Assembly: GCF_000515415.1 (NCBI RefSeq) | Contig: NZ_KI911783.1 | Span: forward strand, 288,501-352,500 | Reading direction: 5' to 3' | Length of the DNA stretch: 64,000 nt | Origin: Bradyrhizobium sp. WSM1417 | GTDB taxonomy: Bacteria > Pseudomonadota > Alphaproteobacteria > Rhizobiales > Xanthobacteraceae | In this document: positions 29,138 through 38,151 of the stretch, in pieces | Layout: each line of letters opens with the position of its first letter | Position numbering within the stretch: position 1 is the stretch's first letter | Notes under the pieces: model-generated | Told to the model about the DNA's origin: nothing | Database searches by the model: none | The model's input: only the letters and a program-made list of their open reading frames with translations | Translations under genes and position numbers: made by a program

Positions 29138-29356
29138 CACCAGTGCCCGCTTCTACGGATGTCCGGTTCGACGCCCACAAGCCGGTTCTATGTATCCGTG
29201 GCGCACCGCGCGTGAGGCAGGACCGGTCTGCTGTTTCCCCCAATATGGGTATGGTCGCGTTTCCATCGGGTCAATAGCTGGCTTGTCGGCAACATCATTT
29301 TCATCGATACGGGGTTGAATTGCCTGGCGCGCAATTGGCGCGTGCCAATTGTGGTC

Positions 29357-29590
29357 ATGGACCAAATGACATTCATCATCGAAGCTATTAAAGACGACTG
29401 CCGCACCGTGGATTTCCGTGACAGCGCGATCGTTGCGGTGATCCTGGCCCGCAAGCACGCGGTGAATGGTTTTGTGGTTTCGATCACGGCTCCGGACGGG
29501 CAGCTTTTTTCAGCCGATCAGTTCAACCATTTGCTGACGAGCAGGGGGCTTGGTTCGGATCCTGCGGCGCGTGATGTTGCGCGGCGCTAG
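29357..29590 (+). CDS. Small hypothetical protein (77 aa)
   Basis: MDQMTFIIEAIKDDCRTVDF, then RDSAIVAVILARKHAVNGFV and VSITAPDGQLFSADQFNHLL. It reads as a compact alpha/beta protein with a charged C-terminal tail. No SD of note; the in-frame ATG at 29366 and a TTG at 29315 are alternatives. It lies in a low-density stretch next to a decayed gene, so it may be a real but rapidly evolving orphan or itself a remnant. Confidence 0.45.
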   Translation: MDQMTFIIEAIKDDCRTVDFRDSAIVAVILARKHAVNGFVVSITAPDGQLFSADQFNHLLTSRGLGSDPAARDVARR

Positions 29591-29755
29591 ATCGGGCGTT
29601 GTTACGCGCCATCTTGGAACCGGTGCAACCATTTGCAGCGGCTTCGGTGAGCGGTGCGAACAGGGCATCGTCGGCGCGCCGGCCGATTGGATAGAGACTG
29701 ATCTGCGGAATGTAGCCCTGGGTTTTCGGAAATCGCATTCGTCTTCGCCCGATCA

Positions 29756-30181
29756 GTGCTCGACCAAGGCAATGAAGAGATCCGAAACTACGATCCATTC
29801 ACGGAGCCGGACCCGGAGCAGTGGCTCGCGCTACGAACAAGAACGTATCGATCTCGTGAAGAAGTATCATCGGCGTGCGCGGATCCGCCTCCCGCGCGAG
29901 ACATTGCACGCCGTTATTCACGCCATCGTCTAGAACCAGATTGCGGATCGCGAACTGCCGGTCCGAGCCGCGGCGCAACGGCTGATGTCAGAGGGGCTCG
30001 ATCGTCACGAAGCCATCCATGCGATCGGCTCGGTGCTGGTCGGATATCTGAACGACCGGATGCGCGGACTCAGGTCGGGCGGCGGCGACCTCGATATACG
30101 AGGTCCGAGCAGGATCTGAACGAGGCTTATTTCGCCGAGTTGGAAGCCTTGACCGCGGAAGGATGGCTTCGGTCCGCGTGA
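29756..30181 (+). pseudogene. Frameshifted hypothetical gene
   Basis: Pieces of one protein lie in alternating frames: NYDPFTEPDPEQWLAL (first frame), then EQERIDLVKKYHRRARIRLP and HAVIHAIV (second frame), a TAG at 29931, NQIADRELPVRAAAQRLMSE and GLDRHEAIHAIGSVLVGYL in the same frame, then back to the first frame for NEAYFAELEALTAEGW and the stop. So at least two frameshifts (near 29838 and 30110) and one nonsense codon. The intact form would be about 140 residues; a small uncharacterised family (DUF1841-like) is a guess. 29591-29755 holds nothing else. Confidence 0.75.
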
Positions 30182-30204
30182 CCAGGCGACAGTCGGTACC
30201 GAAA

Positions 30205-30281
30205 TGGCGCGCCCGGAACGATTCGAACGTCCGACCCTCAGATTCGTAGTCTGATGCTCTATCCAGCTGAGCTACGGGCGC
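30205..30281 (-). tRNA. tRNA-Arg (anticodon ACG)
   Basis: 77 nt with encoded CCA. Acceptor stem GCGCCCG/CGGGCGC, D arm GCTCAGCTGGATAGAGC, anticodon stem-loop TCAGA-CTACGAA-TCTGA with ACG (wobble A becomes inosine in bacteria, reading CGU/CGC/CGA), T arm with GTTCGAATC. The 3' end faces the remnant-rich 20.5-30 kb stretch. Confidence 0.97.
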
Positions 30282-30443
30282 GTTTTTCGCTGACAGTGCG
30301 GGCGTGGCCCGCAGGCAGCCCCCGGCGACGCCGGAGGGGTGCGAAAGAGCGCTCTGACTAACCGCTCTTGCCCCGATTGGCAAGGTCCGGATTGGGGAGA
30401 TTTTGCTGGGAAATGAGAGTTTCCGCACTCAGCCGCGAGCCGA

Positions 30444-31943
30444 CTACGCCCGCGCCCGCTCGTTGCGGACGGAGAGCAGTTCCACGGGACGGTCGGGAAT
30501 GACGATCCGGAAGGTGGCGCCGATGGTGCCTTCGACCAGATGGATGTCGCCGCCATGGGCGCGGACCAGCTCGGCGGCGATGGCAAGGCCGAGACCGCTG
30601 CCGCCGGGGCGGCCGGAGGTCTGGAACGCCTCGAACAGGTGATCGCGGGTCTTCTGGGGCACGCCGGGGCCGGTGTCGGAGACCTCGAGGATGGCGACCG
30701 CGCCCTCGCGTTTTCCCGTGATCCGGATCTGCTGCGCGCCACTCTCGGCGGACGCATGGCTTTCCAGCGCCTGGGCGGCGTTGCGGACGAGGTTGAGCAG
30801 CACGCGAAACAGCTGGTCGGGATCGGCGTCGACGGCGAGCCCGCGCTCGATCGCAGCGACCCAGGAGATCGACGCGTCGGAGGCAAGGCCGGCGGTCTCG
30901 CGCACCTCCAGCACCACAGGCTCGATCATGATCATGCGCCGGTCGGGCGCGGCTTCCTGGGCGCGGCCGTAAGACAGGGTCGACTGGCAGAAGGCGATGG
31001 CGCGCTCGAGCGAGCGCACGAGCTTTGGCGCAAAGCGCTGCACCCGAGGATCCGGCACGCTGGCGAGCTGGTCCGACAGGAGTTGCGCCGAGGCCAGCAG
31101 ATTGCGCAGATCGTGATTGATCTTGGACACCGCGAGGCCGAGGGCGGCGAGTCGGCTCTTCTGGTGCAGCATCGACATCAGGTCGCGCTGCATGTCCGAC
31201 AATTCGCGCTCGGCGACCCCGATCTCGTCGCTGCGCTGGCTCGGCACGATGATCCCCGCCGAACTCTCGGGATTTTCGTGGAAGCCGACCAGGCTCGCGG
31301 TCAGCCGCCGCATCGGGCGCACGAAGAGATAATGCATGGCGAGATAGACGAGGCCGGCGGTCAGCACCGCGATGATCAGCGCGACCACGACGACGTTGCG
31401 GGAGAAGCGGTACATCGACTGCCGCAGCGGCAGCTCATCGGTGACGATCTCCATGAACTGGGCGTTGCCGACGCCCGGCCCGACGATCCGGATGGCCTGA
31501 TTGCCGGTCTCCAGCATCATCCGGAACGAGCCGGTGATCGCCTCCCAAGCCGTCATGTCGCGCAGGTCGATGTCGTGCTCGATCGCGGCCGGCAGATTGT
31601 CGCTGGCGAGCAGACGGCGCTGCTGGCCCATCTTGATGGCGACGGCGCGCGCATTGATGCTCTTCAGGATCTGGCGCGACAGCGAATCGGGGACCATGCC
31701 GAGCGGCGCGGCATCGAGCACCAGCGCCGCCGTGTTGGCCGCCGCGACGCGGTCGTTGAGCCGGTTGACCCAGAAATTGGCGATAGCGGGCACGTAGAGC
31801 AGGATGGCGGCGATCATCACCAAGGGAACGGTGAGCAGCAGCAGCTTGCCGGACAGCCCAAGCCCGCGCGTCCCCCGCGGCAGCGCCGTCGGCGGGTCCC
31901 GCTGATCCCCATCCTGGATCGGCTGGAGGTCTGTCGCTGCCAC
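30444..31943 (-). CDS. Membrane sensor histidine kinase
   Basis: 499 residues from a GTG at 31943 (GAGGG upstream). TM1 (about 27-49: LLLLTVPLVMIAAILLYVPA), a periplasmic sensor region, TM2 (about 170-190: VVVVALIIAVLTAGLVYLAM), HAMP, then a dimerisation helix with His277 in INHDLRNLLASAQLL. The catalytic ATPase domain shows NLVRNAAQAL (N box), DTGPGVPQ (G1) and GSGLGLAIA (G2). The partner regulator is not in the window, so it is an orphan kinase here; signal unknown. The open frame extends 53 codons above the chosen start but that part lacks protein character. A tRNA gene follows downstream. Confidence 0.9.
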   Translation of the reverse strand: MAATDLQPIQDGDQRDPPTALPRGTRGLGLSGKLLLLTVPLVMIAAILLYVPAIANFWVNRLNDRVAAANTAALVLDAAPLGMVPDSLSRQILKSINARAVAIKMGQQRRLLASDNLPAAIEHDIDLRDMTAWEAITGSFRMMLETGNQAIRIVGPGVGNAQFMEIVTDELPLRQSMYRFSRNVVVVALIIAVLTAGLVYLAMHYLFVRPMRRLTASLVGFHENPESSAGIIVPSQRSDEIGVAERELSDMQRDLMSMLHQKSRLAALGLAVSKINHDLRNLLASAQLLSDQLASVPDPRVQRFAPKLVRSLERAIAFCQSTLSYGRAQEAAPDRRMIMIEPVVLEVRETAGLASDASISWVAAIERGLAVDADPDQLFRVLLNLVRNAAQALESHASAESGAQQIRITGKREGAVAILEVSDTGPGVPQKTRDHLFEAFQTSGRPGGSGLGLAIAAELVRAHGGDIHLVEGTIGATFRIVIPDRPVELLSVRNERARA

Positions 31944-32159
31944 GAAATTCGCCCTCGCTGCCTTTACCGGATTGAAGATGTCGCCGGGTGAAAGGGTCTT
32001 GGCGCGTATCAAGATGCGGCCCGCCCCCAGCGCGGTCAAATTACAGATCGTCAATCTGCCAAGGTCGGATGTAAGCGCAGATTTGGCGAGTCGCCACCTC
32101 AAGGGTTAAAAACCCCGCACAAACAGCGATATTCGCCGGAATTGAGCGCTTGTGCGGCG

Positions 32160-32188
32160 TTGACGAAAAGAAGACGCTCGCTTATAAG
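32160..32188 (+). promoter_or_regulatory. Sigma70-type promoter of rpmH
   Basis: TTGACG (32160-32165), 17-nt spacer, TATAAG (32183-32188). It lies about 140 bp upstream of the rpmH start, in the 385-bp gap shared with the divergent histidine kinase gene; the rest of the gap shows no gene. Confidence 0.7.
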
Positions 32189-32328
32189 CCGGCCAATTGT
32201 CCGCGATGACCCGGTGTGACCGCCGGGAGCGGCTCTCTTGGGGCCGAAAAGGGCCCGTTTTGGGCAGCATCTTCCGGACTTTATCATCAATTCTACAGGC
32301 AAATTGCCCGGTCAGCGGAGAAAAACCC

Positions 32329-32463
32329 GTGAAGCGGACTTATCAACCCAGCAAACTGGTGCGCAAGCGCCGTCACGGCTTCCGTGCCCGTCTCGCCACG
32401 GCCGGCGGCCGAAAGGTGCTCGCCGCCCGACGCGCCCGCGGCCGCAAGCGTCTGAGCGCCTGA
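32329..32463 (+). CDS. rpmH: Ribosomal protein bL34
   Basis: 44 residues, [18 protein letters not shown], then [20 protein letters not shown], the invariant bL34 pattern. It is part of the large ribosomal subunit. GTG start at 32329 with GCGGAG 8 nt upstream. First gene of the conserved rpmH-rnpA-yidC cluster, which couples ribosome assembly, RNase P and membrane insertion. Confidence 0.98.
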   Translation: MKRTYQPSKLVRKRRHGFRARLATAGGRKVLAARRARGRKRLSA

Positions 32464-32490
32464 GCCGGACCCCCTTTTTGGGATTTCATC

Positions 32491-32931
32491 ATGGATCGGC
32501 TGAGGCAGCGAGCGGATTTCCTCGCCGTTGCCAATGGCGCGCGGGTGAATAGCCCCGCGTTCGTCCTGCAAAGCCTCGACCGCCGAAACCTTGGCCGAGA
32601 CGACAGCGGCCCGATCCGGATCGGCTTCACCGTCACCAAAAAGAACGGCAACGCCCCCCAGCGCAATCGCATCCGGCGCCGGCTTCGCGAATTGGTGAAG
32701 CGGCTCGATCCGATGTCGATGCAGCCCCATCATGATTATGTGCTGGTTGGCCGAAGGGACGCGCTCTCGCGCGACTTCGCCACCATGCTCGACGATCTGC
32801 GCATAGCGTTCGCGAAGCCGGCGCGGCATACGCACAAGGGACGCGGCTCAAAAAGCAGCCCAACAACCGACTCAAGAACCGACGGCTCAAAGCCCGGCCC
32901 CGCTCCTGCGACCAGCCGCAAACCGGATTGA
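32491..32931 (+). CDS. rnpA: RNase P protein component
   Basis: 146 residues. N-terminal MDRLRQRADFLAVANGARVN, central RIGFTVTKKNGNAPQRNRIR and the RNR box RNRIRRRLRELVKRL bind the RNase P RNA, which matures the 5' ends of tRNAs. The C-terminal 30 residues (PARHTHKGRGSKSSPTTDS) are a basic, disordered tail that is longer than in enteric RnpA. It lies 27 bp after rpmH and 10 bp before yidC, clearly one operon. Confidence 0.97.
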   Translation: MDRLRQRADFLAVANGARVNSPAFVLQSLDRRNLGRDDSGPIRIGFTVTKKNGNAPQRNRIRRRLRELVKRLDPMSMQPHHDYVLVGRRDALSRDFATMLDDLRIAFAKPARHTHKGRGSKSSPTTDSRTDGSKPGPAPATSRKPD

Positions 32932-32941
32932 TGACGAGAGA

Positions 32942-34792
32942 ATGATGACCGACAACCGCAATACCATCCTCGCCGTCATTCTGTCGGGCTTCGTGCTGAT
33001 CGCCTGGCAATATTTCTACAACATGCCGGCGATGGAGAAGCAGCGCGCCCAGCAACAGGCCCAGGCCGAGCTGCAGAAGACCACGCCGCAGCCGACGGCT
33101 TCCGCGACGCCGGGCGCCACGCCGCAGGCTGGCAGCACGGTCCAGCCGTCGACGCCGAGCACGAACCAGCAAGCCCAGCCGGTCGTTGCCCGCGACGTCG
33201 CGATTGCAGCCAGCCCGCGCGTGAAGATCGAGACGCCGCGGATCGCCGGCAGCATCTCGCTGAAGGGCGGCCGCATCGACGACGTCGCGCTGGTGCAGCA
33301 TCGCGAAACGGTCGATCCGAAGTCGCCGCCGATCATTCTGTATTCGCCCTCGGGCACCGCGGAGCCCTATTACGCCGAGTTCGGCTGGGTGCCGGCGACG
33401 GGCGTGACGGCAAAACTGCCGGACGCGCAGACCGTCTGGCAGCAGGACGGCAGCGGCACCCTGACGCCGACGACGCCGGCGGTGCTGAAATGGGACAATG
33501 GCGAGGGCCTCAGCTTCCGCCGCACCATCGCGGTCGACGACCACTATCTCTTCACCATCAAGGACGAGGTGAGCAATGTCGGCAACGCGCCGGTCACGCT
33601 CTATCCGTTCGCCCTGATCTCACGCCACGGCACGCCGCAGGTCTCCGGCTACTATATCCTGCATGAAGGCCTGATCGGCTATCTCGATGGCTTGCAGGAA
33701 TACGCCTACAAGAAGATCGACGAAGCCAAGACGGTGAACTTCAAGGCCACCAATGGCTGGCTCGGCATGACCGACAAGTACTGGGCCTCGGCGCTGCTGC
33801 CGGACACCACTGCGCCGCTGCAGGCGCGCTTCTCGTCCAACCCGAGCGGCAACGTCCACACCTACCAGACCGACTATCTGCTCGATCCCGTCACCGTCGC
33901 GATCGGCGGCTCCGCGACGGCGAACGCGCGGCTGTTCGCCGGCGCCAAGGAAGCCAGCGTGGTCGGCATCAACTTCCCGCTGGCCGGCCATGGCGGCTAC
34001 AACAAGGAGCTCGGCCTCAACCATTTCGACCTGTTGATCGACTGGGGCTGGTTCTACTTCATCACCAAGCCGATGTTCCTCGGCCTCGACTTCTTCTACC
34101 GCTTCTTCGGCAATTTCGGCATCTCGATCCTGCTCGTGACCGTGATCGTGAAGCTGTTGTTCTTCCCGCTGGCGAACAAATCCTACGCCTCGATGGCGAA
34201 GATGAAGTCGGTCCAGCCGCAGCTTCAGGCGCTGAAGGAGCGCTTCCCCGACGACAAGGTGAAGCAGCAGCAGGAGATGATGGAGATCTACCGCAAGGAG
34301 AAGATCAATCCGGTCGCCGGCTGTCTTCCCGTGGTGATCCAGATCCCGGTGTTCTTCTCGCTCTACAAGGTGCTGTTCGTCACCATCGAGATGCGGCAGG
34401 CGCCGTTCTTCGGCTGGATCAAGGACCTCTCGGCGCCGGATCCGACCAATCTGTTCAACCTGTTCGGGTTGATCCCGTTCGATCCAACCACCATTCCCGT
34501 GTTCGGCCACTACCTCGCGCTCGGCATCTGGCCGATCATCATGGGCATCACGATGTGGTTCCAGATGAAGCTGAATCCGACGCCGCCGGATCCGACGCAG
34601 CAGATGATCTTCAACTGGATGCCGCTGATCTTCACCTTCATGCTGGCGGGCTTCCCGGCGGGCCTCGTGATCTACTGGGCCTGGAACAACACGCTCTCGG
34701 TGCTGCAGCAGAGCTTCATCATGCGCCGCAACGGCGTGAAGGTGGAGCTGTTCGACAATCTCAAGGCGACGTTCGCGAAGAAGGCGACGTAG
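32942..34792 (+). CDS. yidC: Membrane protein insertase YidC
   Basis: 616 residues of the Gram-negative type. TM1 (about 8-27: TILAVILSGFVLIAWQYFYN), a Pro/Gln-rich linker, the large periplasmic P1 beta domain (about 85-360), then the conserved five-span core beginning FGNFGISILLVTVIVKLLFF. The cytoplasmic C1 coiled region contains QPQLQALKERFPDDKVKQQQ and is followed by NPVAGCLPVVIQIPVFFSLY; the conserved Arg of the hydrophilic groove lies in this core. It inserts membrane proteins alone or with SecYEG. ATG-ATG tandem start (32942 or 32945). Confidence 0.98.
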   Translation: MMTDNRNTILAVILSGFVLIAWQYFYNMPAMEKQRAQQQAQAELQKTTPQPTASATPGATPQAGSTVQPSTPSTNQQAQPVVARDVAIAASPRVKIETPRIAGSISLKGGRIDDVALVQHRETVDPKSPPIILYSPSGTAEPYYAEFGWVPATGVTAKLPDAQTVWQQDGSGTLTPTTPAVLKWDNGEGLSFRRTIAVDDHYLFTIKDEVSNVGNAPVTLYPFALISRHGTPQVSGYYILHEGLIGYLDGLQEYAYKKIDEAKTVNFKATNGWLGMTDKYWASALLPDTTAPLQARFSSNPSGNVHTYQTDYLLDPVTVAIGGSATANARLFAGAKEASVVGINFPLAGHGGYNKELGLNHFDLLIDWGWFYFITKPMFLGLDFFYRFFGNFGISILLVTVIVKLLFFPLANKSYASMAKMKSVQPQLQALKERFPDDKVKQQQEMMEIYRKEKINPVAGCLPVVIQIPVFFSLYKVLFVTIEMRQAPFFGWIKDLSAPDPTNLFNLFGLIPFDPTTIPVFGHYLALGIWPIIMGITMWFQMKLNPTPPDPTQQMIFNWMPLIFTFMLAGFPAGLVIYWAWNNTLSVLQQSFIMRRNGVKVELFDNLKATFAKKAT

Positions 34793-34796
34793 CGGG

Positions 34797-34880
34797 TCGT
34801 CATTGCGAGGAGCGAAGCGAAGAAGCAATCCAGAGTCCGGATGCATTTCTGGATTGCGTCGCTTCGCTCGCAATGACGCG
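34797..34880. repeat. Intergenic palindrome, family 4
   Basis: GTCATTGCGAGGAGCGAAGC...GAAGCAATCCAG / CTGGATTGC...GCTTCGCTCGCAATGAC. A long imperfect inverted repeat with the loop AGTCCGGATGCATTT between yidC and engB; a type widespread in alphaproteobacterial genomes. Confidence 0.8.
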
Positions 34881-34900
34881 GACAGACAGAAAGCTTGCGC

Positions 34901-35554
34901 ATGACCGACGACAAAGATGCGAAGCTGATCGAGGTCGGGCGAAAGCTGTTCACGCGGGACTGGCAGTTCATCTGGGCCTCGCCTTCGACTGAAACGCTGC
35001 CGCCGATGGCGGGGCTGGAGATCGCCTTTGCAGGCCGCTCCAATGTCGGCAAGTCCAGCCTGATCAACGCGTTGACCGGCCGCAACGCGCTCGCGCGCAC
35101 CTCGCATACGCCGGGCCGCACCCAGGAGCTGATCTTCTTCGAGGTCCCCGGGAAAGGCGAGCTGCGCCTCGTCGACATGCCTGGCTACGGCTATGCCAAG
35201 GCGCCGAAGAGCCAGGTCGCGTCCTGGACCGAGCTGATCCACAAATTCCTGCTCGGACGCGCCAGCCTCGCGCGCGTCTACGTGCTGGTGGACGCGCGGC
35301 ACGGCCTCAAGGACGTCGATCTCGAAGTCCTGAAGACACTCGATCGCTCAGCGGTCAGCTACCAGCTCGTGCTGACCAAGGCCGACCAGATCAAGGCCGC
35401 CGAGCTCCAATCGCGCATCGTCGAGACCGAGGCCGCGCTCGCCAAGCGTCCGGCCGCGTTCCCGAACGTGCTCGCGACCTCGTCCCGGAGCGCGACCGGC
35501 ATGGCCGAGCTGCGCGCCGCGATCGCAAAGCTGCTGGAAGAGCGGACCTCGTGA
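34901..35554 (+). CDS. engB: GTPase EngB/YsxC (ribosome biogenesis)
   Basis: 217 residues. G1 [16 protein letters not shown]2 TPGRTQ, G3 [12 protein letters not shown]4 TKAD and a late [10 protein letters not shown] (G5-like) are all present and intact. EngB helps late assembly of the 50S ribosomal subunit. The ATG at 34901 is taken; the frame opens six bases earlier with TTG. The stop overlaps the next gene by one base (TGATG). It is separated from yidC only by a palindromic repeat, so it probably still belongs to the rpmH cluster. Confidence 0.96.
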   Translation: MTDDKDAKLIEVGRKLFTRDWQFIWASPSTETLPPMAGLEIAFAGRSNVGKSSLINALTGRNALARTSHTPGRTQELIFFEVPGKGELRLVDMPGYGYAKAPKSQVASWTELIHKFLLGRASLARVYVLVDARHGLKDVDLEVLKTLDRSAVSYQLVLTKADQIKAAELQSRIVETEAALAKRPAAFPNVLATSSRSATGMAELRAAIAKLLEERTS

Positions 35555-35925
35555 TGGCGGCATTCCGCCTGCTGATCGGGCTTGCCGGTGTGATGGGCGC
35601 CGCCGGCGTCGCGCTGGCCGCCGCTTCCGCGCATGGCGGCGATGCGAGCCGGCTCGCCGCCGCAAGCGCCATGCTGCTGTTTCATGCAACGGCCATGCTT
35701 GCGGCCGTCGCCCTGCTCGGGCGCGGCCTTCTGCACGACGGAATTGGCATCATCGCTGCGTCCGGCTTCGCAGCTGGCGCGGCGCTGTTCGCGGGCGACC
35801 TCACCTTGCGGCAATATGCCGGGCATTCGCTGTTTCCCTATGCGGCGCCGACCGGTGGATCGGTGATGATCTTGAGCTGGCTGGCGGTGACGCTCGCGGC
35901 GGTGGTGGTGAAGCGCAGTCCGTAG
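35554..35925 (+). CDS. DUF423 membrane protein
   Basis: 123 residues with four hydrophobic spans (about 5-23, 38-57, 63-82, 98-117). ASAHGG near residue 25 and HSLFPYAAPTGGSVMILSWL near the end are typical for the DUF423/YgdD family, whose role is unknown. The ATG overlaps the engB stop (TGATG), so translation is coupled. argB starts 81 bp after it. Confidence 0.88.
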   Translation: MAAFRLLIGLAGVMGAAGVALAAASAHGGDASRLAAASAMLLFHATAMLAAVALLGRGLLHDGIGIIAASGFAAGAALFAGDLTLRQYAGHSLFPYAAPTGGSVMILSWLAVTLAAVVVKRSP

Positions 35926-36006
35926 CCCGGGGGTGAAGACCACTTTGCGCCCCGCCCGCCAATCGGATAGAACGCGGCCGAGTATCCCGCCAGCGAGATC
36001 CGCCTC

Positions 36007-36894
36007 ATGACCGAAATCTCCCCGCTCGACCAGGCCCGCATCCTGTCCGAAGCGCTGCCGCACATGCAGCAGTATGACGAGGAAACCATCGTCATCAAGT
36101 ATGGCGGCCATGCCATGGGCGACGAGGAGACCGCTAGGAATTTTGCGCGCGACATCGTGCTGCTCGAGCAGACCGCGATCAATCCGGTGGTGGTGCATGG
36201 CGGCGGCCCGCAGATCGCGACCATGCTCAAGCGCCTCGGCATCGTCTCCGAATTTGCCGCCGGCCTGCGCATCACCGACGCCGCGACGATTGAGATCGTC
36301 GAGATGGTGCTCGCCGGCTCGGTCAACAAGCAAATCGTCGGCTACATCAACGAAGCGGGCGGCAAGGCGGTGGGACTGTCCGGCAAGGACGCCAATATGG
36401 TGAAGGCGTCCAAGACGACGCGCACCATCATGGATCCTGACTCGCAGATCGAGAAGGCGGTCGATCTCGGCTTCGTCGGCGATCCCGAGAAAGTCGATCT
36501 CACGCTGCTCAACCAGCTGATCGGCTACGAGCTGATCCCCGTGCTCGCGCCGCTCGCGACCTCGAAAGAGGGCCAGACGCTGAACGTCAACGCCGACACT
36601 TTCGCCGGCGCCGTGGCCGGCGCGCTGAAGGCAAAGCGGCTGCTGCTGCTCACCGACGTACCGGGCGTGCTCGACAAGTCCAAGAAGCTGATCCCGCAGC
36701 TCTCGGTCAAGGACGCGCGTAAGCTGATCGCTGACGGCACCATTTCCGGCGGCATGATCCCGAAGGTCGAGACCTGCATCTACGCGCTCGAACAGGGCGT
36801 GGAGGGTGTCGTCATCATCGACGGCAAGATGCAGCACGCGGTCTTGCTCGAGCTCTTCACCAACACCGGCACGGGCACGCTGATCCACAAGTGA
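36007..36894 (+). CDS. argB: Acetylglutamate kinase
   Basis: 295 residues of the amino-acid kinase family: [11 protein letters not shown] (phosphate loop lysine), [14 protein letters not shown] (glycine-rich substrate loop), [13 protein letters not shown] and [12 protein letters not shown]. It phosphorylates N-acetylglutamate in arginine synthesis. The N-terminal helix ([20 protein letters not shown]) is of the kind found in arginine-inhibited hexameric forms, so feedback control is likely. The stop codon overlaps the next start by one base (TGATG). Confidence 0.97.
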   Translation: MTEISPLDQARILSEALPHMQQYDEETIVIKYGGHAMGDEETARNFARDIVLLEQTAINPVVVHGGGPQIATMLKRLGIVSEFAAGLRITDAATIEIVEMVLAGSVNKQIVGYINEAGGKAVGLSGKDANMVKASKTTRTIMDPDSQIEKAVDLGFVGDPEKVDLTLLNQLIGYELIPVLAPLATSKEGQTLNVNADTFAGAVAGALKAKRLLLLTDVPGVLDKSKKLIPQLSVKDARKLIADGTISGGMIPKVETCIYALEQGVEGVVIIDGKMQHAVLLELFTNTGTGTLIHK

Positions 36895-37949
36895 TGCGAG
36901 AGCGAACAGGAACAGAACTGGGAGAGCGGCGGCATCGCCGCTCGACCTTGACCCGTTTCCTGATGACGCTCCCTGCCGCGGCCATCTCGTTCGTGTTCTC
37001 CTCCGCACCGGCCTTTGCCGACCTCAAGATCTGCAATCGCATGTCCTATGTCGTCGAGGCCGCGATCGGCATCGACGACAAGGCGGCGACTGCGACGCGC
37101 GGCTGGTTCAGGATCGACCCCGCTACCTGCCGCGTGGTGGTGCAGGGCACGCTCTCCGCCGACCGCATCCTGCTCAACGCCCGCGCGCTCGGCGTCTACG
37201 GCGCATCCCCGATCCCGCAGAACGGCAGCGACACGCTGTGCGTCGCGCAGGACAATTTCGTCATCGCGGCCGCGCGACAGTGCCGCAGCGGCCAGACCCA
37301 GGCCGCCTTCACCCAGATCACGCCGACGCAAGGCGCGGACGGCAATTTCGTCGCCTATCTCGCCGAGGACTCCGAATATGACGACGAGCAGGCCCGCCTT
37401 GCCGGCATCCAGCGGCTCTTGGTGATCGCAGGTTACGACGCCGCGCCGATCGACGGCGTCGACGGGCCGAAGACGCAAGGCGCGCTGGCCGCTTTCCTGA
37501 AGAGCCGCGGATTGTCGTCCGACATCCTGTCGTCGCCGAACTTCTTCAAGACCATGGTCGATGCCGTGCAGACGCCGTCTGCGACCGGCCTCACCTGGTG
37601 CAACGACACCACGCACAAGGTGATGGCGGCGGTCGCCACCGACGACGGCAAGTCGGTAACGAGCCGCGGCTGGTATCGCATCGACCCCAAGACCTGCCTG
37701 CACCCTGATGTCAGCGGTCAGCCGAAGCAGATCTTCAGCTTCGCGGAAGCCATCGACGCCGACAACCGCATCGTCAAGCTGAAGGACAAGCCGCTGAACT
37801 GGGGCGGCGACAAGCAGCTTTGCACGCGCGAGACCAAGTTCGAAACCAACGAGCAGACCGACTGCGGCGCGCGCGGTTTTGCGGCGACGGGCTTTGGCGC
37901 GGTGGACATGTCGAGCGGCGGCAAGACGCTGCGGTTTGCGATGCCGTGA
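36894..37949 (+). CDS. Secreted protein: DUF1036 / peptidoglycan-binding / DUF1036
   Basis: 351 residues. After a signal segment (about 18-42, TLPAAAISFVFSSAPAFA) the first DUF1036 domain reads LKICNRMSYVVEAAIGIDD and RGWFRIDPATCRVVVQGTL. In the middle (about 165-210) IQRLLVIAGYDAAPIDGVDG then PKTQGALAAFLKSRGL fits a PG_binding_1 unit. A second DUF1036 domain follows (LTWCNDTTHKVMAAVATDD, RGWYRIDPKTCLHP). The cysteines are paired between domains. Its start overlaps the argB stop. It is probably a periplasmic cell-wall protein of unknown role; the argB link looks positional rather than functional. Confidence 0.83.
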   Translation: MRERTGTELGERRHRRSTLTRFLMTLPAAAISFVFSSAPAFADLKICNRMSYVVEAAIGIDDKAATATRGWFRIDPATCRVVVQGTLSADRILLNARALGVYGASPIPQNGSDTLCVAQDNFVIAAARQCRSGQTQAAFTQITPTQGADGNFVAYLAEDSEYDDEQARLAGIQRLLVIAGYDAAPIDGVDGPKTQGALAAFLKSRGLSSDILSSPNFFKTMVDAVQTPSATGLTWCNDTTHKVMAAVATDDGKSVTSRGWYRIDPKTCLHPDVSGQPKQIFSFAEAIDADNRIVKLKDKPLNWGGDKQLCTRETKFETNEQTDCGARGFAATGFGAVDMSSGGKTLRFAMP

Positions 37950-37987
37950 TGCGTGGTGTTGTGATCGTACCGGTGCCATGCACTCCG

Positions 37988-38107
37988 CTGTCGTCCTGGC
38001 GAAAGCCAGGACCCATTACCCCGGGATTGGGTTTGGCAGAGAACGACGACCAGGGTGCCCCAATGATCGGTCACGGCGTATGGGTCCTGGCCTTCGCCAG
38101 GACGACG
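37988..38107. repeat. Intergenic palindromic repeat, family 2 copy b
   Basis: CTGTCGTCCTGGCGAAAGCC...ATTACCCC then GGGTCCTGGCCTTCGCCAGGACGACG: inverted arms as in the copy at 9690. Confidence 0.8.
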
Positions 38108-38151
38108 ATTGAGGGTGGGGCCGCGCAGCGGTCAACGGATAGAGAGTGAAA

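Noticed and set aside
29523..29798. 91-codon minus-strand frame (MRFPKTQGYIPQISLYPIG)
   Set aside because: The first part is protein-like, but it overlaps both a plus-strand small gene and the decayed gene and has no SD; left undecided.
35551..37008. Long minus-strand frame opposite engB, DUF423 and argB
   Set aside because: It crosses three real plus-strand genes and has no domain.
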